Source: SIG603 sp963621245 (GTDB taxonomy: Bacteria > Bacillota > Clostridia > Oscillospirales > Acutalibacteraceae). Taken from it: DNA of 64,000 nucleotides. Positions 9,291 to 17,782 of this stretch are shown here, piece by piece (position 1 is the first letter of the stretch; every line of letters starts with the position of its first letter). The stretch lies in NCBI GenBank assembly GCA_963621245.1, contig CAVFCW010000001.1:372001-436000 (forward strand), in the 5' to 3' direction. The position numbers and the translations under genes were made by a program. The notes under the pieces were generated by a model, which did no database searches, had not been told where the DNA came from, and saw only the letters and a list, made by a program, of their open reading frames with translations.

Positions 9291-9365
9291 GAAATTATTT
9301 TCTCAAATAATCAATAAATTATCGTGATTTTCTGGTTTAAAAACTGTCCTTTTCGTCAAGTCTTT

Positions 9366-9401
9366 CTAAAAATAAAAGGAGCAATTCACGATTGCCCCTT
9401 T
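9366..9401 (-). terminator. Terminator of the MATE gene at 9409
   Basis: On the minus strand AAAGGGGCAAT pairs with ATTGCTCCTTT (one G-U), followed by TTATTTTTAG. It sits 8 bases after the stop codon. Confidence 0.75.
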
Positions 9402-9408
9402 CAAAACA

Positions 9409-10755
9409 TTAATTATTCTCTTTTTTCTTTGTGGGATTGAAAATCACAAACATTATTATCGCTATTGCCGCACTCAATAAGTCGGCGACCGGCTGAGACA
9501 TAATTACGCCTTCGTAACCCAAAAGCTTTGCCAAAACGACTATCACGGCAAGGAACACAACGCCCTGTCTGCTTATCGACAGAATAAATGCGGGCACAAC
9601 CTTTCCGACCGCCTGAAACACAACCGTCAAAAGCAATACAACCGATATGAACACCGTGGTTGAAATTTGATAGCGGAGCATTTGCGAGCCCGTGGAAATC
9701 AAATCGCCGTCAGACAAGAAAAGTGCGATGAATTGGTCCGAGAAAATAAATACGACTGCCGAAATCGCAAGAGAAATTCCACACAAAAAGCGCATGCAGA
9801 ATTTGAGGAGTTTGCCTAAATTTTTCCTGTCTGCTCCGCCGTAAAGATAACCGAAAAGCGGAATTCCGCCGAAAGCGAGACCCGTAATTATCATAGTGGG
9901 AATCATACATACCTTGAAAGTTATTCCGAGAGCCGCTATTTTATCGTTGCCGTACGGCAAAAGATAGCGGTTGTTTATCGCCATGGTAAGGCTGGACATT
10001 AAGTTGGAAAGTGCGGCTGTAAAGCCTATGCCGAGTATAGAGCCAAGCTCCGTTTTTCCTATACGGGAATCTTTCGGCTTTACGGATATGCTCTTGCACT
10101 TTCTCGTGACCACAAAGAAGCTGTAAACATCACTGAAAAAGTAGCCTATTACTGTAGCAAATGCCGCACCGAATGCGCCCATATTCAAGCCGAAAATAAA
10201 AATCGGATCCAATATGATGTTTATGACGGCACCCGTGACGGTTGAAATCATCGCCTCGGTCGATTTCCCCTCGCATCTCATCAAATTGGAATGCACAAAG
10301 TTAAGCACAATAATGGGCGAAGCGGCGGCTAAAGCCGTGTAATAGTCGCTTGCGTAAGAAAAGGTTTCGCTTGTCGCACCCAAAAAGCCCAAAACAGGTG
10401 TTTTGAAAACAAGTGTTACAAAGGATAAAATCACGCCGACAACCACCGCCATGTAAAAGCAAAACGAACTCACGCGGTGAGTTCCGTCGGTATCGCCATA
10501 ACCGAGCATTCTGGAGATAAGCGAACTACCGCCCTGACCGAAAATGTTTCCGAACGCCATAAGCGCATTAAAAAGCGGTGTGCAAAGCGAAACGCCCGCA
10601 ATAAGATTTGTGTTGTTTGTCAGCGCAACAAAATAGGTGTCGACAAGGCTGTAAACAAGCGAGACCATCATGCCCAGTGCGAGCGGAAGCGCAAGCTTAA
10701 AATAGCTCTTGTAAAGCCTGTCTGTGTCAAACAGAGAATTCTTATTATTACTCAT
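9409..10755 (-). CDS. MATE family efflux transporter
   Basis: A 448-residue, twelve-helix membrane protein of the MATE family, which exports drugs or metabolites using a Na+ or H+ gradient. The N-terminal lobe has LALPLALGMMVSLVYSLVDT and a G-rich loop (FGNIFGQGGSSLISRMLG). The second lobe repeats the pattern (IGFTAALSNLMSSLTMAINN). The substrate cannot be predicted. The gene is monocistronic, with its own promoter (10795-10823) and terminator. A second, divergent MATE gene lies at 48919-50283. Confidence 0.93.
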   Translation of the reverse strand: MSNNKNSLFDTDRLYKSYFKLALPLALGMMVSLVYSLVDTYFVALTNNTNLIAGVSLCTPLFNALMAFGNIFGQGGSSLISRMLGYGDTDGTHRVSSFCFYMAVVVGVILSFVTLVFKTPVLGFLGATSETFSYASDYYTALAAASPIIVLNFVHSNLMRCEGKSTEAMISTVTGAVINIILDPIFIFGLNMGAFGAAFATVIGYFFSDVYSFFVVTRKCKSISVKPKDSRIGKTELGSILGIGFTAALSNLMSSLTMAINNRYLLPYGNDKIAALGITFKVCMIPTMIITGLAFGGIPLFGYLYGGADRKNLGKLLKFCMRFLCGISLAISAVVFIFSDQFIALFLSDGDLISTGSQMLRYQISTTVFISVVLLLTVVFQAVGKVVPAFILSISRQGVVFLAVIVVLAKLLGYEGVIMSQPVADLLSAAIAIIMFVIFNPTKKKENN

Positions 10756-10794
10756 TCTTTCTTTTTACTCTTTCTTTTATTTTTCGCTCAAAGA

Positions 10795-10823
10795 ATATTA
10801 GCTTTTTTCAAAAGAAAAATCAA
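10795..10823 (-). promoter_or_regulatory. Promoter of the MATE gene at 9409
   Basis: Minus-strand -35 TTGATT (10823-10818), 17-base spacer, -10 TAATAT (10800-10795). It is about 40 bases upstream of the start codon. Confidence 0.65.
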
Positions 10824-10908
10824 TACTTCAAAAGTCATTTTGAGCAATTTTTTGTATACCAAACAAGTTTTATTTTCGAATTTATTCTGTATACATTGAG
10901 CTTTTTGA

Positions 10909-10937
10909 TTGATTTAAACCTTTATTTAGTGTAAAAT
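10909..10937 (+). promoter_or_regulatory. Promoter of the ECF transporter subunit
   Basis: -35 TTGATT (10909-10914), 17-base spacer, -10 TAAAAT (10932-10937). Predicted initiation near 10944 leaves an unusually long leader, about 165 bases, before the ATG at 11111. Confidence 0.65.
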
Positions 10938-10950
10938 CTTTCTGTTCGTC

Positions 10951-11080
10951 AGGCACGGCATAAATTTGCGGCGCTACCGCCAAGGGGTGTACGCAAAAAA
11001 TAAGCCTTGCCTTTTTAATCAGCGAAACAGCCTAAAACAATTCGGCGTTTCGCACAAATCAGCGTTGTATCCGACAAAAG
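10951..11080 (+). promoter_or_regulatory. Structured leader of the ECF subunit gene, possible riboswitch of unknown class
   Basis: Element 1 (about 10952-11012): GGCA...GGC at the 5' side pairs with GCC...TGCC at the 3' side, enclosing a TTTGCG/CGCAAA helix and a loop with CTACCGCCAAGGGG, and it is followed by TTTTT. Element 2 (about 11023-11054): GCGAAAC pairs with GTTTCGC around an inner GCC/GGC. I checked it by eye against TPP, FMN, cobalamin, THF, preQ1, SAM and c-di-GMP consensus features and saw no match. Leaders of vitamin-uptake S components are often ligand-controlled, so this is a candidate aptamer. With MATE upstream, this is the only content I see in 10756-11110. Confidence 0.45.
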
Positions 11081-11110
11081 ACGGAGCAACAGCAGGAGGT
11101 AAAATTTAAT

Positions 11111-11722
11111 ATGAATACGAATGTCAGAAACAGCAAGCTTGTCACGCTCGCACAGCTCGGACTTCTTGTCGCCGTTGAGCTCGTCATGAAAGCTATAGGT
11201 CTCGGCAGTGTTCCCGTCGGCCCGCTTTACATGAGCTTTCTCACTCTTCCGATTGCCGTCGGTGCAATTAACATCGGCCCCCTCGCAGGAGCGGTTCTCG
11301 GCGGATTTTTCGGAGCTGTCAGCTTTTTCGATGCAGTAACCGGACGCTCAGCCATGGGATCTGCACTCTTTCAGTTAAGCCCCGTAAAAACATTTATTCT
11401 CTGCGTCGTTTGCCGTATTCTCATGGGTTTATGCGTAGGCTTCATCTTCAAAGGACTCAAAAACTTTGACAAGAAAGGCACTTGGTCATACATAGTCGGC
11501 GCCATGTGCGCACCCGGTCTCAACACGGTTTTCTTCATGGGATATTTGGTGCTTGCTTTCTACAATTCAGAATATATTCAGGGCATTGTTTCCTCGCTCG
11601 GTGCGGCAAACCCCTTCATGTTCATCATTCTTCTTGTCGGTGTTCAGGGACTTGTTGAACTTTTTGTTTCAGGAATTCTCGGCGGAATCATCGCCCGTGC
11701 GGTAGCAAAATTCGTAAAATAA
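11111..11722 (+). CDS. ECF transporter S component (vitamin-binding membrane subunit)
   Basis: A 203-residue protein with about six membrane helices, the fold and size of energy-coupling-factor S components. The VPVGPLYMSFLTLPIAVGAI segment and the GPLAGAVLGGFFGAVSFF helix match the family. S components bind one micronutrient and share an EcfA1A2T module encoded elsewhere. The pattern resembles folate or pantothenate types, but the substrate is not decidable from sequence alone. GGAGG lies 11 bases before the ATG. The gene stands alone between its own promoter and terminator, as group II S components usually do. Confidence 0.85.
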   Translation: MNTNVRNSKLVTLAQLGLLVAVELVMKAIGLGSVPVGPLYMSFLTLPIAVGAINIGPLAGAVLGGFFGAVSFFDAVTGRSAMGSALFQLSPVKTFILCVVCRILMGLCVGFIFKGLKNFDKKGTWSYIVGAMCAPGLNTVFFMGYLVLAFYNSEYIQGIVSSLGAANPFMFIILLVGVQGLVELFVSGILGGIIARAVAKFVK

Positions 11723-11730
11723 TTTTTTCA

Positions 11731-11763
11731 CGACCGAAGTCATCACGGCTTCGGTCGTTTTTC
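11731..11763 (+). terminator. Terminator of the ECF subunit gene
   Basis: CGACCGAAG(T) pairs with (A)CTTCGGTCG-type arm around a short loop (11731-11757), followed by TTTTTTC. Strong intrinsic terminator. Confidence 0.85.
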
Positions 11764-11779
11764 TTAACCAAATTTTAAC

Positions 11780-11807
11780 TTTACAAAAAAGCACGTTATG
11801 TTATAAT
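11780..11807 (+). promoter_or_regulatory. Promoter of the M16C peptidase gene
   Basis: -35 TTTACA (11780-11785), 16-base spacer, perfect -10 TATAAT (11802-11807). Confidence 0.75.
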
Positions 11808-11864
11808 CTGGTTGCGGATTTCTTACCTGAAATCGGCTTATTTATCAAGAAAAAGGATACCCAT

Positions 11865-14741
11865 ATGTTTACAGAAAAAACTCACGGCTTCACACTTCTT
11901 TCAAGCACAAAACTTGACGAAATCGAGGCAACCCTATACAGATTCGTTCACGATAAAACGGGAGCGGAGCTTATTTGGCTCAAGCGTCCCGACGACAACA
12001 AAACTTTCGGCATTGCTTTTAAGACGCTGCCTTTCGACGACAGCGGTGTTTTCCATATACTGGAGCATTCCGTGCTTTGCGGCTCTCAGAAATATCCCGT
12101 AAAAGAACCTTTTGTCGAGCTGATGAAAAGCTCTCTCAATACATTTTTGAACGCACTCACATTCCCCGACAAAACTTTCTATCCGATTTCCAGCAAGAAC
12201 GACAAGGATTTCATCAATTTGATGAGAGTTTACCTCGACGCCGTTTTCTGCCCCCTCATTTACTCAAAGCCCGAGATTTTTCTTCAGGAAGGCTGGCATT
12301 TTGAGAAGGACGAAAACGGAGAGTACAGCTACAAGGGCGTTGTTCTCAACGAGATGAAAGGCGCATTCGCAAGTCCCGACGAGCTTGTTGCCAACAGCCT
12401 AAACGCCTGTCTCTTCCCCGACACACCTTACAGTTTCGTTTCGGGCGGCGATCCCACAAAAATCCCCTCACTCGATTACAATACCTTTATAAACACGCAC
12501 AAGAAGTTCTATTCGCCGAGCAACTCATATATTTTTCTTGACGGCGATGTGAACATCGACGAAACACTCAAAATTATCGACAGCGAATACCTCTCAAACT
12601 ACGATAAAACCGAGAGAATTGCGACCCCCGAGCTTCAAAAGCCCGTAAAAACCGACTACGAGGGCTTCTACGAGGTGAGCTCCGACTCCGATCTTGACGG
12701 AAAAACAAGACTCACACTCGGAATGGCAGTCGGCAAAATCGACGATAAAATCAAACTGCGTGCGCTCAACATTCTTTCAAGCTACCTCACGGGAACAAAC
12801 CAATCTCCCCTTTCAAGAGCGATACTCGATCAGGGCCTTGCCGAGAACATAACAATGAACGTGAGCGACAGCGTTCTTCAGCCGTGGCTTGCGATCGATA
12901 TTCAGAACATCAAGGAAGAAAATCTCGAAAAGGCGGAATCTGCCGTAAGAGAAACCCTCGAAAAACTTCTCAAAGACGGACTTGACCGCGCAGAGCTTGA
13001 AGCCATAATGACGAACAGTGAATTTAAACTTCGTGAGCGTGATTACGGCTCTTACCCCAAGGGACTTATTTTCGCTTTTGACGTTCTCGATTACTGGCTT
13101 GCGGGCGCAGATCCGTCCGGAAAACTTGAAGTCGGCGATATGTTCGTAAAGTTAAGAGAAAAAATGAACGACGGCTATTTTGAAAAGCTTATCCGCGAGG
13201 AAATTCTCGATAATCCGCACGCTTGCCGACTTATATTCAGACCCTCAAAAACTCTCGGTGACGAGAGAAGACAAGCGGAACAGACATTGATCGAAAACCG
13301 CATTTCATCCATGAGTGCCGAGCAGCTGAACGCCGTGGAGGAATATGCCGACAAGCTTATCTCTTGGCAAGAGACCCCCGACAGTGAAGAAAACCTTAAG
13401 TCGCTTCCGAGACTTTCCGTTGAGGATATCCCACCCGAACCCGAAAAAACTCCCACCGAAGTGATTGATTTTGACGGGAGAAAAATTCTTCTTCACAAAA
13501 TAAATACGGGCGGAATTGTTTACGTCAGACTTTATTTTGATGTGAGCGGTCTCGGCGAAGACGAGCTTCAGACTTTGAGCTTCACCGCAAATCTTCTCGG
13601 TAAATCCGCAACGTCAAAGCACTCGGCTGACGAAATCATAAACAGAAAGCGACTTCTTTGCGGTACTTTCTATAACTACTTTAACTTCTTTATGTCGAGC
13701 AAAGACAAAAGCGTAATCAAGCCATATTTATGTGTATATTTCAGCGCACTTGAAACCAAGCTTTTTGAGGCTCTCGATTTTGTCCTCGAGGTTATCACGG
13801 ATTCTGTTTTCACCGAGAAGAACGTAAACGATTACCTAAAACAGCTCAAATCCGCTTATTTCGATCAGATAATCATGTATGGAAACGCCGTAGCCGTTCA
13901 GAGACTTTCCGCTCAGACCTCCCCCGTCGGCGTACTCAACGATTTGACGGACGGAATTGAATTTTACGAATGGTTGAGAAAACAGACAGAAAAAGGCAAT
14001 TTTCTCTCACTCGGCAACAAAATGAGCGAAGTTCTTCACAGCGTGATTAACTCTAACGGCGTGACGATAAGCCTTGCGGGAACAGACAAAGAGGAAGCCT
14101 TTGCAAAAAAAGTAATCTCCTCTCTGCCTGACGAGCAACTTCCTCCCAAGAAAGAGATTAAGCCGTGGGGCAAAAGGAACGAGGGAATAATCGTTCCGTC
14201 AGACACATGCTTTGCCGTGATGGGCGGCTATGCCGACTGCGGTTATTCCGGCAAACTTCTTGTCGCATCGCAAATCGTGAGCCTTTGCTACCTCTGGAAC
14301 ACCGTAAGAGTACAGGGCGGCGCTTACGGAACGGGACTTATCGCGCGTGACGGCGGTTTCACCGCTTGCTACTCTTACCGTGATCCGAACGGCAAAGCCT
14401 CGCTTGAAAGCTACACAGGCGTTCCCAACTTTTTGCGTGATTTTTCCGAGCAGACAGACGATCTCACCGATTTTATAATCGGCACCGTCTCAAACTCTTC
14501 TTCGCTCATGACGCCGAGATCGAACGCTCAGACGGGCGACAGATTCTATTTCTCGGACAGAACTTGGCTCGACAGATGCAAAGTTCGCCGTGATTTACTC
14601 GGCACAACAGCATCTGATTTGGCAGAAATAGCCGACAGCCTCGAAAAAAGCATAAACGGCGGCGGAGTTTGCGTTATAGGCGGAAAAAAGCAAATTGACG
14701 ACATCGAAAACCTCGATAATGTTTTTGAGCTGAAAAACTGA
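11865..14741 (+). CDS. M16C family (PreP-like) zinc metallopeptidase
   Basis: A 958-residue single-chain peptidase of the insulinase superfamily, close in size to presequence protease. The inverted zinc motif HILEH is at residues 64-68, and the distal Glu is in VLNEMKG (E163). Two homologous halves enclose a chamber that degrades short peptides; the C-terminal half contains WNTVRVQGGAYGTG, the family's substrate-contacting Arg/Tyr block. No signal peptide is seen, so it is cytoplasmic. AAAAGGAT lies just before the ATG. It is monocistronic. Confidence 0.93.
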   Translation: MFTEKTHGFTLLSSTKLDEIEATLYRFVHDKTGAELIWLKRPDDNKTFGIAFKTLPFDDSGVFHILEHSVLCGSQKYPVKEPFVELMKSSLNTFLNALTFPDKTFYPISSKNDKDFINLMRVYLDAVFCPLIYSKPEIFLQEGWHFEKDENGEYSYKGVVLNEMKGAFASPDELVANSLNACLFPDTPYSFVSGGDPTKIPSLDYNTFINTHKKFYSPSNSYIFLDGDVNIDETLKIIDSEYLSNYDKTERIATPELQKPVKTDYEGFYEVSSDSDLDGKTRLTLGMAVGKIDDKIKLRALNILSSYLTGTNQSPLSRAILDQGLAENITMNVSDSVLQPWLAIDIQNIKEENLEKAESAVRETLEKLLKDGLDRAELEAIMTNSEFKLRERDYGSYPKGLIFAFDVLDYWLAGADPSGKLEVGDMFVKLREKMNDGYFEKLIREEILDNPHACRLIFRPSKTLGDERRQAEQTLIENRISSMSAEQLNAVEEYADKLISWQETPDSEENLKSLPRLSVEDIPPEPEKTPTEVIDFDGRKILLHKINTGGIVYVRLYFDVSGLGEDELQTLSFTANLLGKSATSKHSADEIINRKRLLCGTFYNYFNFFMSSKDKSVIKPYLCVYFSALETKLFEALDFVLEVITDSVFTEKNVNDYLKQLKSAYFDQIIMYGNAVAVQRLSAQTSPVGVLNDLTDGIEFYEWLRKQTEKGNFLSLGNKMSEVLHSVINSNGVTISLAGTDKEEAFAKKVISSLPDEQLPPKKEIKPWGKRNEGIIVPSDTCFAVMGGYADCGYSGKLLVASQIVSLCYLWNTVRVQGGAYGTGLIARDGGFTACYSYRDPNGKASLESYTGVPNFLRDFSEQTDDLTDFIIGTVSNSSSLMTPRSNAQTGDRFYFSDRTWLDRCKVRRDLLGTTASDLAEIADSLEKSINGGGVCVIGGKKQIDDIENLDNVFELKN

Positions 14742-14896
14742 TTTTTGCAAGATTGAAACTCAAAACTTTCTTTTAGCCTAAAATCGCCACAACCGCTTTC
14801 ATCTTTGTGCTTTTTATCAAATACGGCATATTTTGTGTTCGGGAACAGCCAAATTTGTTGCTATATGCCGATTTTGTTTCAAATTTAACATTTTAT

Positions 14897-14925
14897 TTGA
14901 CTAAAGCACTTACTTGTGATAAAAT
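14897..14925 (+). promoter_or_regulatory. Promoter of the ATP-grasp/alpha-E/transglutaminase/M14 operon
   Basis: -35 TTGACT (14897-14902), 17-base spacer, -10 TAAAAT (14920-14925). Initiation is expected near 14932, about 70 bases before the first ATG. The rest of 14742-14896 shows no gene. Confidence 0.75.
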
Positions 14926-14946
14926 CTTTATATATTGAAATGAACG

Positions 14947-14983
14947 AAGGCGTTCTGCATTAAACTTGCAGAGCGCCTTTTTT
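14947..14983 (+). terminator. Terminator-like hairpin inside the operon leader
   Basis: AAGGCGTTCTGC (14947-14958) pairs with GCAGAGCGCCTT (14968-14979), 12 bp with one G-U and a 9-base loop, running straight into six T residues (14978-14983). It lies between the promoter and the first gene, about 15 bases after predicted initiation. It looks like an attenuator; a short RNA of about 50 bases would result if it terminates. Confidence 0.7.
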
Positions 14984-15002
14984 CGTGTTTAGGAGGAAGA
15001 AA

Positions 15003-16316
15003 ATGAAAGAGCTTATCGGTCATACCGAAAATGTCAACGAGCTTTTGGCACGATACGGCGTGAAGTTCGGAATTTACAAGAACGGAACTTTCAAAGAACA
15101 GCTTTTCCCGTTCGACAGCGTTCCCAGAATAATCGCCCACGATGAATTTGACTACCTTGAGAGAGGTCTCAAGCAGAGAGTTAAGGCGCTCAATTTATTC
15201 TTAAAGGATATTTACAGCGAAAAGAAAATCGTGAAAGACGGCGTTGTTCCCGAAGAGTTTGTCTTTGCTTCAAGCGGATATATGTCCGAATGCGAGGGCG
15301 TAACTCCCGTCAAGGACATCTACTCTCACATCTCGGGAATCGATCTTGTCAAAGGCAAGGACGGCGAATGGTACATTCTTGAGGATAACCTGCGTGTTCC
15401 GTCGGGTGCTTCTTATCCCATGATAGCAAGAGAGCTTTGCCGCCGCTGTTCTCCGCACACCTTTACCAACACCAAGCTTGAGGACAACAGAAACTACGCC
15501 GCACTTTTAAAGCACACCATGGACTACGTAAATGTGGGCGGTGTCAATGTAATTATGACCCCTGGCAGATATAATGCCGCATATTTCGAGCATTCTTATT
15601 TGGCAGAAAAAACAGGCGCACTTCTCGTCAGCGGAAACGAACTCACGGTTGACGACGATAAGCTTTATTACATAACCGCCGACGGCAAAAAAGAGCGTGT
15701 CGGTGCGGTTTACCGCCGAATTTCCGACGAGTACCTCGATCCGATGAATTTTAACCCCGAATCCCTTATCGGCATTCCTCACATTTACGATGTTTTCCGC
15801 AAGGGAAATGTTGCTCTTTTGAATGCACCCGGAAACGGAATTGCCGACGACAAGGGCATTTACTATTTCGTTCCGAAAATGATTAAATATTACCTCGGCG
15901 AAGAACCGATTCTTCACAATGCTCCCACATATCTTCCTTTCTATGAGGACGACATGAAATATGTTCTCGATAATTTCGACAAGCTTGTTTTGAAGGACGT
16001 TGCGGAAGCGGGCGGCTACGGCGTTGTGTTCGGAAGCTCAATGACCGCAAAGCAGAAAGAAGATTTTATCGCACTTTTGAAGAGAGAGCCGAGACGTTTC
16101 ATCGCTCAGGAAGTTATCGATTTCGAGGATCTCGATATTCTCGACAGCGGCGCACTTGTTCCGAGAAAAGCCGACCTTCGTGCTTTTGTTCTCACAAGCG
16201 AAGAGCCCGTTGTATGGAAGTCGGGACTTACACGTTTTTCGCGCAACCCCGATTCGTTTATAGTTAACTCATCTCAAGGAGGAGGATTTAAAGACACATG
16301 GGTATTATCTCGATAG
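15003..16316 (+). CDS. Circularly permuted type 2 ATP-grasp protein (COG2308)
   Basis: A 437-residue protein with the DUF404/DUF407 architecture. The N-terminal part has the family blocks FPFDSVPRIIAHDEFDYLERG and VFASSGYMSECEGV. The central part has IDLVKGKDGEWYILEDNLRVPSG, and the C-terminal part LKDVAEAGGYGVVFG holds the ATP-binding Lys and Gly-rich loop. ATP-grasp enzymes ligate a carboxylate to an amine; this clade is proposed to make peptide-like amides of unknown identity. I start at 15003 because AGGAGG lies 6 bases upstream. An in-frame ATG at 14985 lies in the T-tract/RBS region. The gene overlaps the next by 19 bases. Confidence 0.92.
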   Translation: MKELIGHTENVNELLARYGVKFGIYKNGTFKEQLFPFDSVPRIIAHDEFDYLERGLKQRVKALNLFLKDIYSEKKIVKDGVVPEEFVFASSGYMSECEGVTPVKDIYSHISGIDLVKGKDGEWYILEDNLRVPSGASYPMIARELCRRCSPHTFTNTKLEDNRNYAALLKHTMDYVNVGGVNVIMTPGRYNAAYFEHSYLAEKTGALLVSGNELTVDDDKLYYITADGKKERVGAVYRRISDEYLDPMNFNPESLIGIPHIYDVFRKGNVALLNAPGNGIADDKGIYYFVPKMIKYYLGEEPILHNAPTYLPFYEDDMKYVLDNFDKLVLKDVAEAGGYGVVFGSSMTAKQKEDFIALLKREPRRFIAQEVIDFEDLDILDSGALVPRKADLRAFVLTSEEPVVWKSGLTRFSRNPDSFIVNSSQGGGFKDTWVLSR

Positions 16317-16960
16317 AACAGGCAGACAGACTTTACTGGCTCGGCAGATACACCGAGCGTGTTTACTCAACAATTCGTCTTTTCTCAAAAAGCTTTGACT
16401 CAATGATTGACGATGAAGCGGACGGATACATCACTTTTTGCGACAGCATAGATATTCCGAATATTTACAAAAACCGTGACGATTTTCTCTCACGCTATCC
16501 GTTTGACGCGGAAAATCCCGACTCGATTATCAGCAATCTCAACCGTGCCTACGACAACGCAATCGTACTTAGAGACAACATAACAACTGAAGCGCTCTCT
16601 TATATTCAGCTCACAATTTACGAGATGAACAAGGCAGCAAGCTCAGACGCACCTCTGTTTGAATTGCAGCATGTCATTGACGATATTCTCGCTTTCTGGG
16701 GAATTATCGACGACAGAATAGACAGCGAGCACGTCAGAAACATAATCAAGGCGGGCAAAAGAATAGAACGAATCGATCTCTACGCAAGGCTTGAAGTGCC
16801 AACAAAAGAGATAAGACGCGAGGTTCACCGTATGATCCCGAGAGTCACTAAAAGCGGACTCAAATACAACGAGGATAAATTAAATACGGTAAAAGAACTG
16901 GCAGAAAAGGAAGAAATGGATTATTATAGTATCGTATCAAATGTAGAACAGATTTTTTAA
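16298..16960 (+). CDS. Alpha-E domain protein (COG2307)
   Basis: A 220-residue all-helical protein of the alpha-E family, which nearly always accompanies COG2308 ATP-grasp genes. The start ISIEQADRLYWLGRYTERVYST is the family hallmark, and later helices include LQHVIDDILAFWGIIDDRI. The biochemical role is not established. The strong site AAGGAGGAGG lies about 12 bases before the ATG, inside the end of the ATP-grasp gene, so the two are likely translationally coupled and act together. The stop is 12 bases before the transglutaminase gene. Confidence 0.9.
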   Translation: MGIISIEQADRLYWLGRYTERVYSTIRLFSKSFDSMIDDEADGYITFCDSIDIPNIYKNRDDFLSRYPFDAENPDSIISNLNRAYDNAIVLRDNITTEALSYIQLTIYEMNKAASSDAPLFELQHVIDDILAFWGIIDDRIDSEHVRNIIKAGKRIERIDLYARLEVPTKEIRREVHRMIPRVTKSGLKYNEDKLNTVKELAEKEEMDYYSIVSNVEQIF

Positions 16961-16972
16961 AAGAGGTACGAT

Positions 16973-17770
16973 ATGAATTTAGAATTTGATTACCGAATGA
17001 ATCTGTATTACTCTTCACCGGTAAGCAAGTGTCATTTCACAATTAAGTGTATCCCAAAGGACACACTGCGCCAAAAACTTTTAAGTCATACAATCGAAAT
17101 AACACCGCAAACACCATATTCTCTCGGCGAAGACTCATACGGAAACAAACAGGTTTACGGACGCGTGGATACGCCCCACGATTTTTTCAGCTACCGAATT
17201 TTCGGCACGGCAGAAATTAACGAAAGTCCGTTTGAAGAAACCGCAAAGGCGGGCAGAGTTGCACTCTACCGTTATCCGTTTGGTTTGTGCAAACCGATGG
17301 ATGCTCTCACTTCGTATTTTGACTCGTTCGATTTATCGCCTTTTGAGAACGATCTTGACAAAGCGCTTTTCATCATGCACAAGCTCCATGGGGATTTCTC
17401 CTATGTGCCAAAAACAACCGAGGTAACAACAGACGCCGAATCTGCCTTTAAAATGGGAGTCGGCGTCTGTCAGGACTATGCTCACATTCTCATAACTCTC
17501 TTGAGGCTTTCCAAAATTCCCGCACGTTACGTCTGCGGACTTTTGGTCGGCGAAGGAGAAAGTCACGCATGGGTTGAGGCTCTCATAGGAGATAAATGGG
17601 TTGGGCTTGATCCAACTCACGATGTTCCCGTGCTCGAAAATTATATCAAACTCGGTGACGGCAGAGACGCAACGGAATGCGCCATAAACCGTGGAATTTT
17701 GGTGGGCGGCGGTGCTCAAAGACAAGAGATAAGCTCGAGAGTTTCTTCCTCTCCGATTATCTCACAGTAA
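16973..17770 (+). CDS. Transglutaminase-like (papain-fold) cysteine protein
   Basis: A 265-residue protein with an N-terminal beta domain (residues about 1-95) and a transglutaminase core. The triad is visible: Cys166 in MGVGVCQDYAH, His198 in GEGESHAWVEA, Asp213 in WVGLDPTHD. The core can cleave or form amide bonds. No signal peptide is seen, so the target is intracellular. COG2308, COG2307 and this COG1305-type protein are a known gene trio, here with gaps of only 12 bases on both sides. RBS AGAGG lies 7-8 bases before the ATG. Confidence 0.92.
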   Translation: MNLEFDYRMNLYYSSPVSKCHFTIKCIPKDTLRQKLLSHTIEITPQTPYSLGEDSYGNKQVYGRVDTPHDFFSYRIFGTAEINESPFEETAKAGRVALYRYPFGLCKPMDALTSYFDSFDLSPFENDLDKALFIMHKLHGDFSYVPKTTEVTTDAESAFKMGVGVCQDYAHILITLLRLSKIPARYVCGLLVGEGESHAWVEALIGDKWVGLDPTHDVPVLENYIKLGDGRDATECAINRGILVGGGAQRQEISSRVSSSPIISQ

Positions 17771-17782
17771 AGGAAGAATAAC

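Noticed and set aside
10951..11012. c-di-GMP-I, preQ1 or THF riboswitch before the ECF gene
   Set aside because: Local similarity such as ACGCAAA...GCC was noted, but the order of conserved elements does not match any of these classes by eye.
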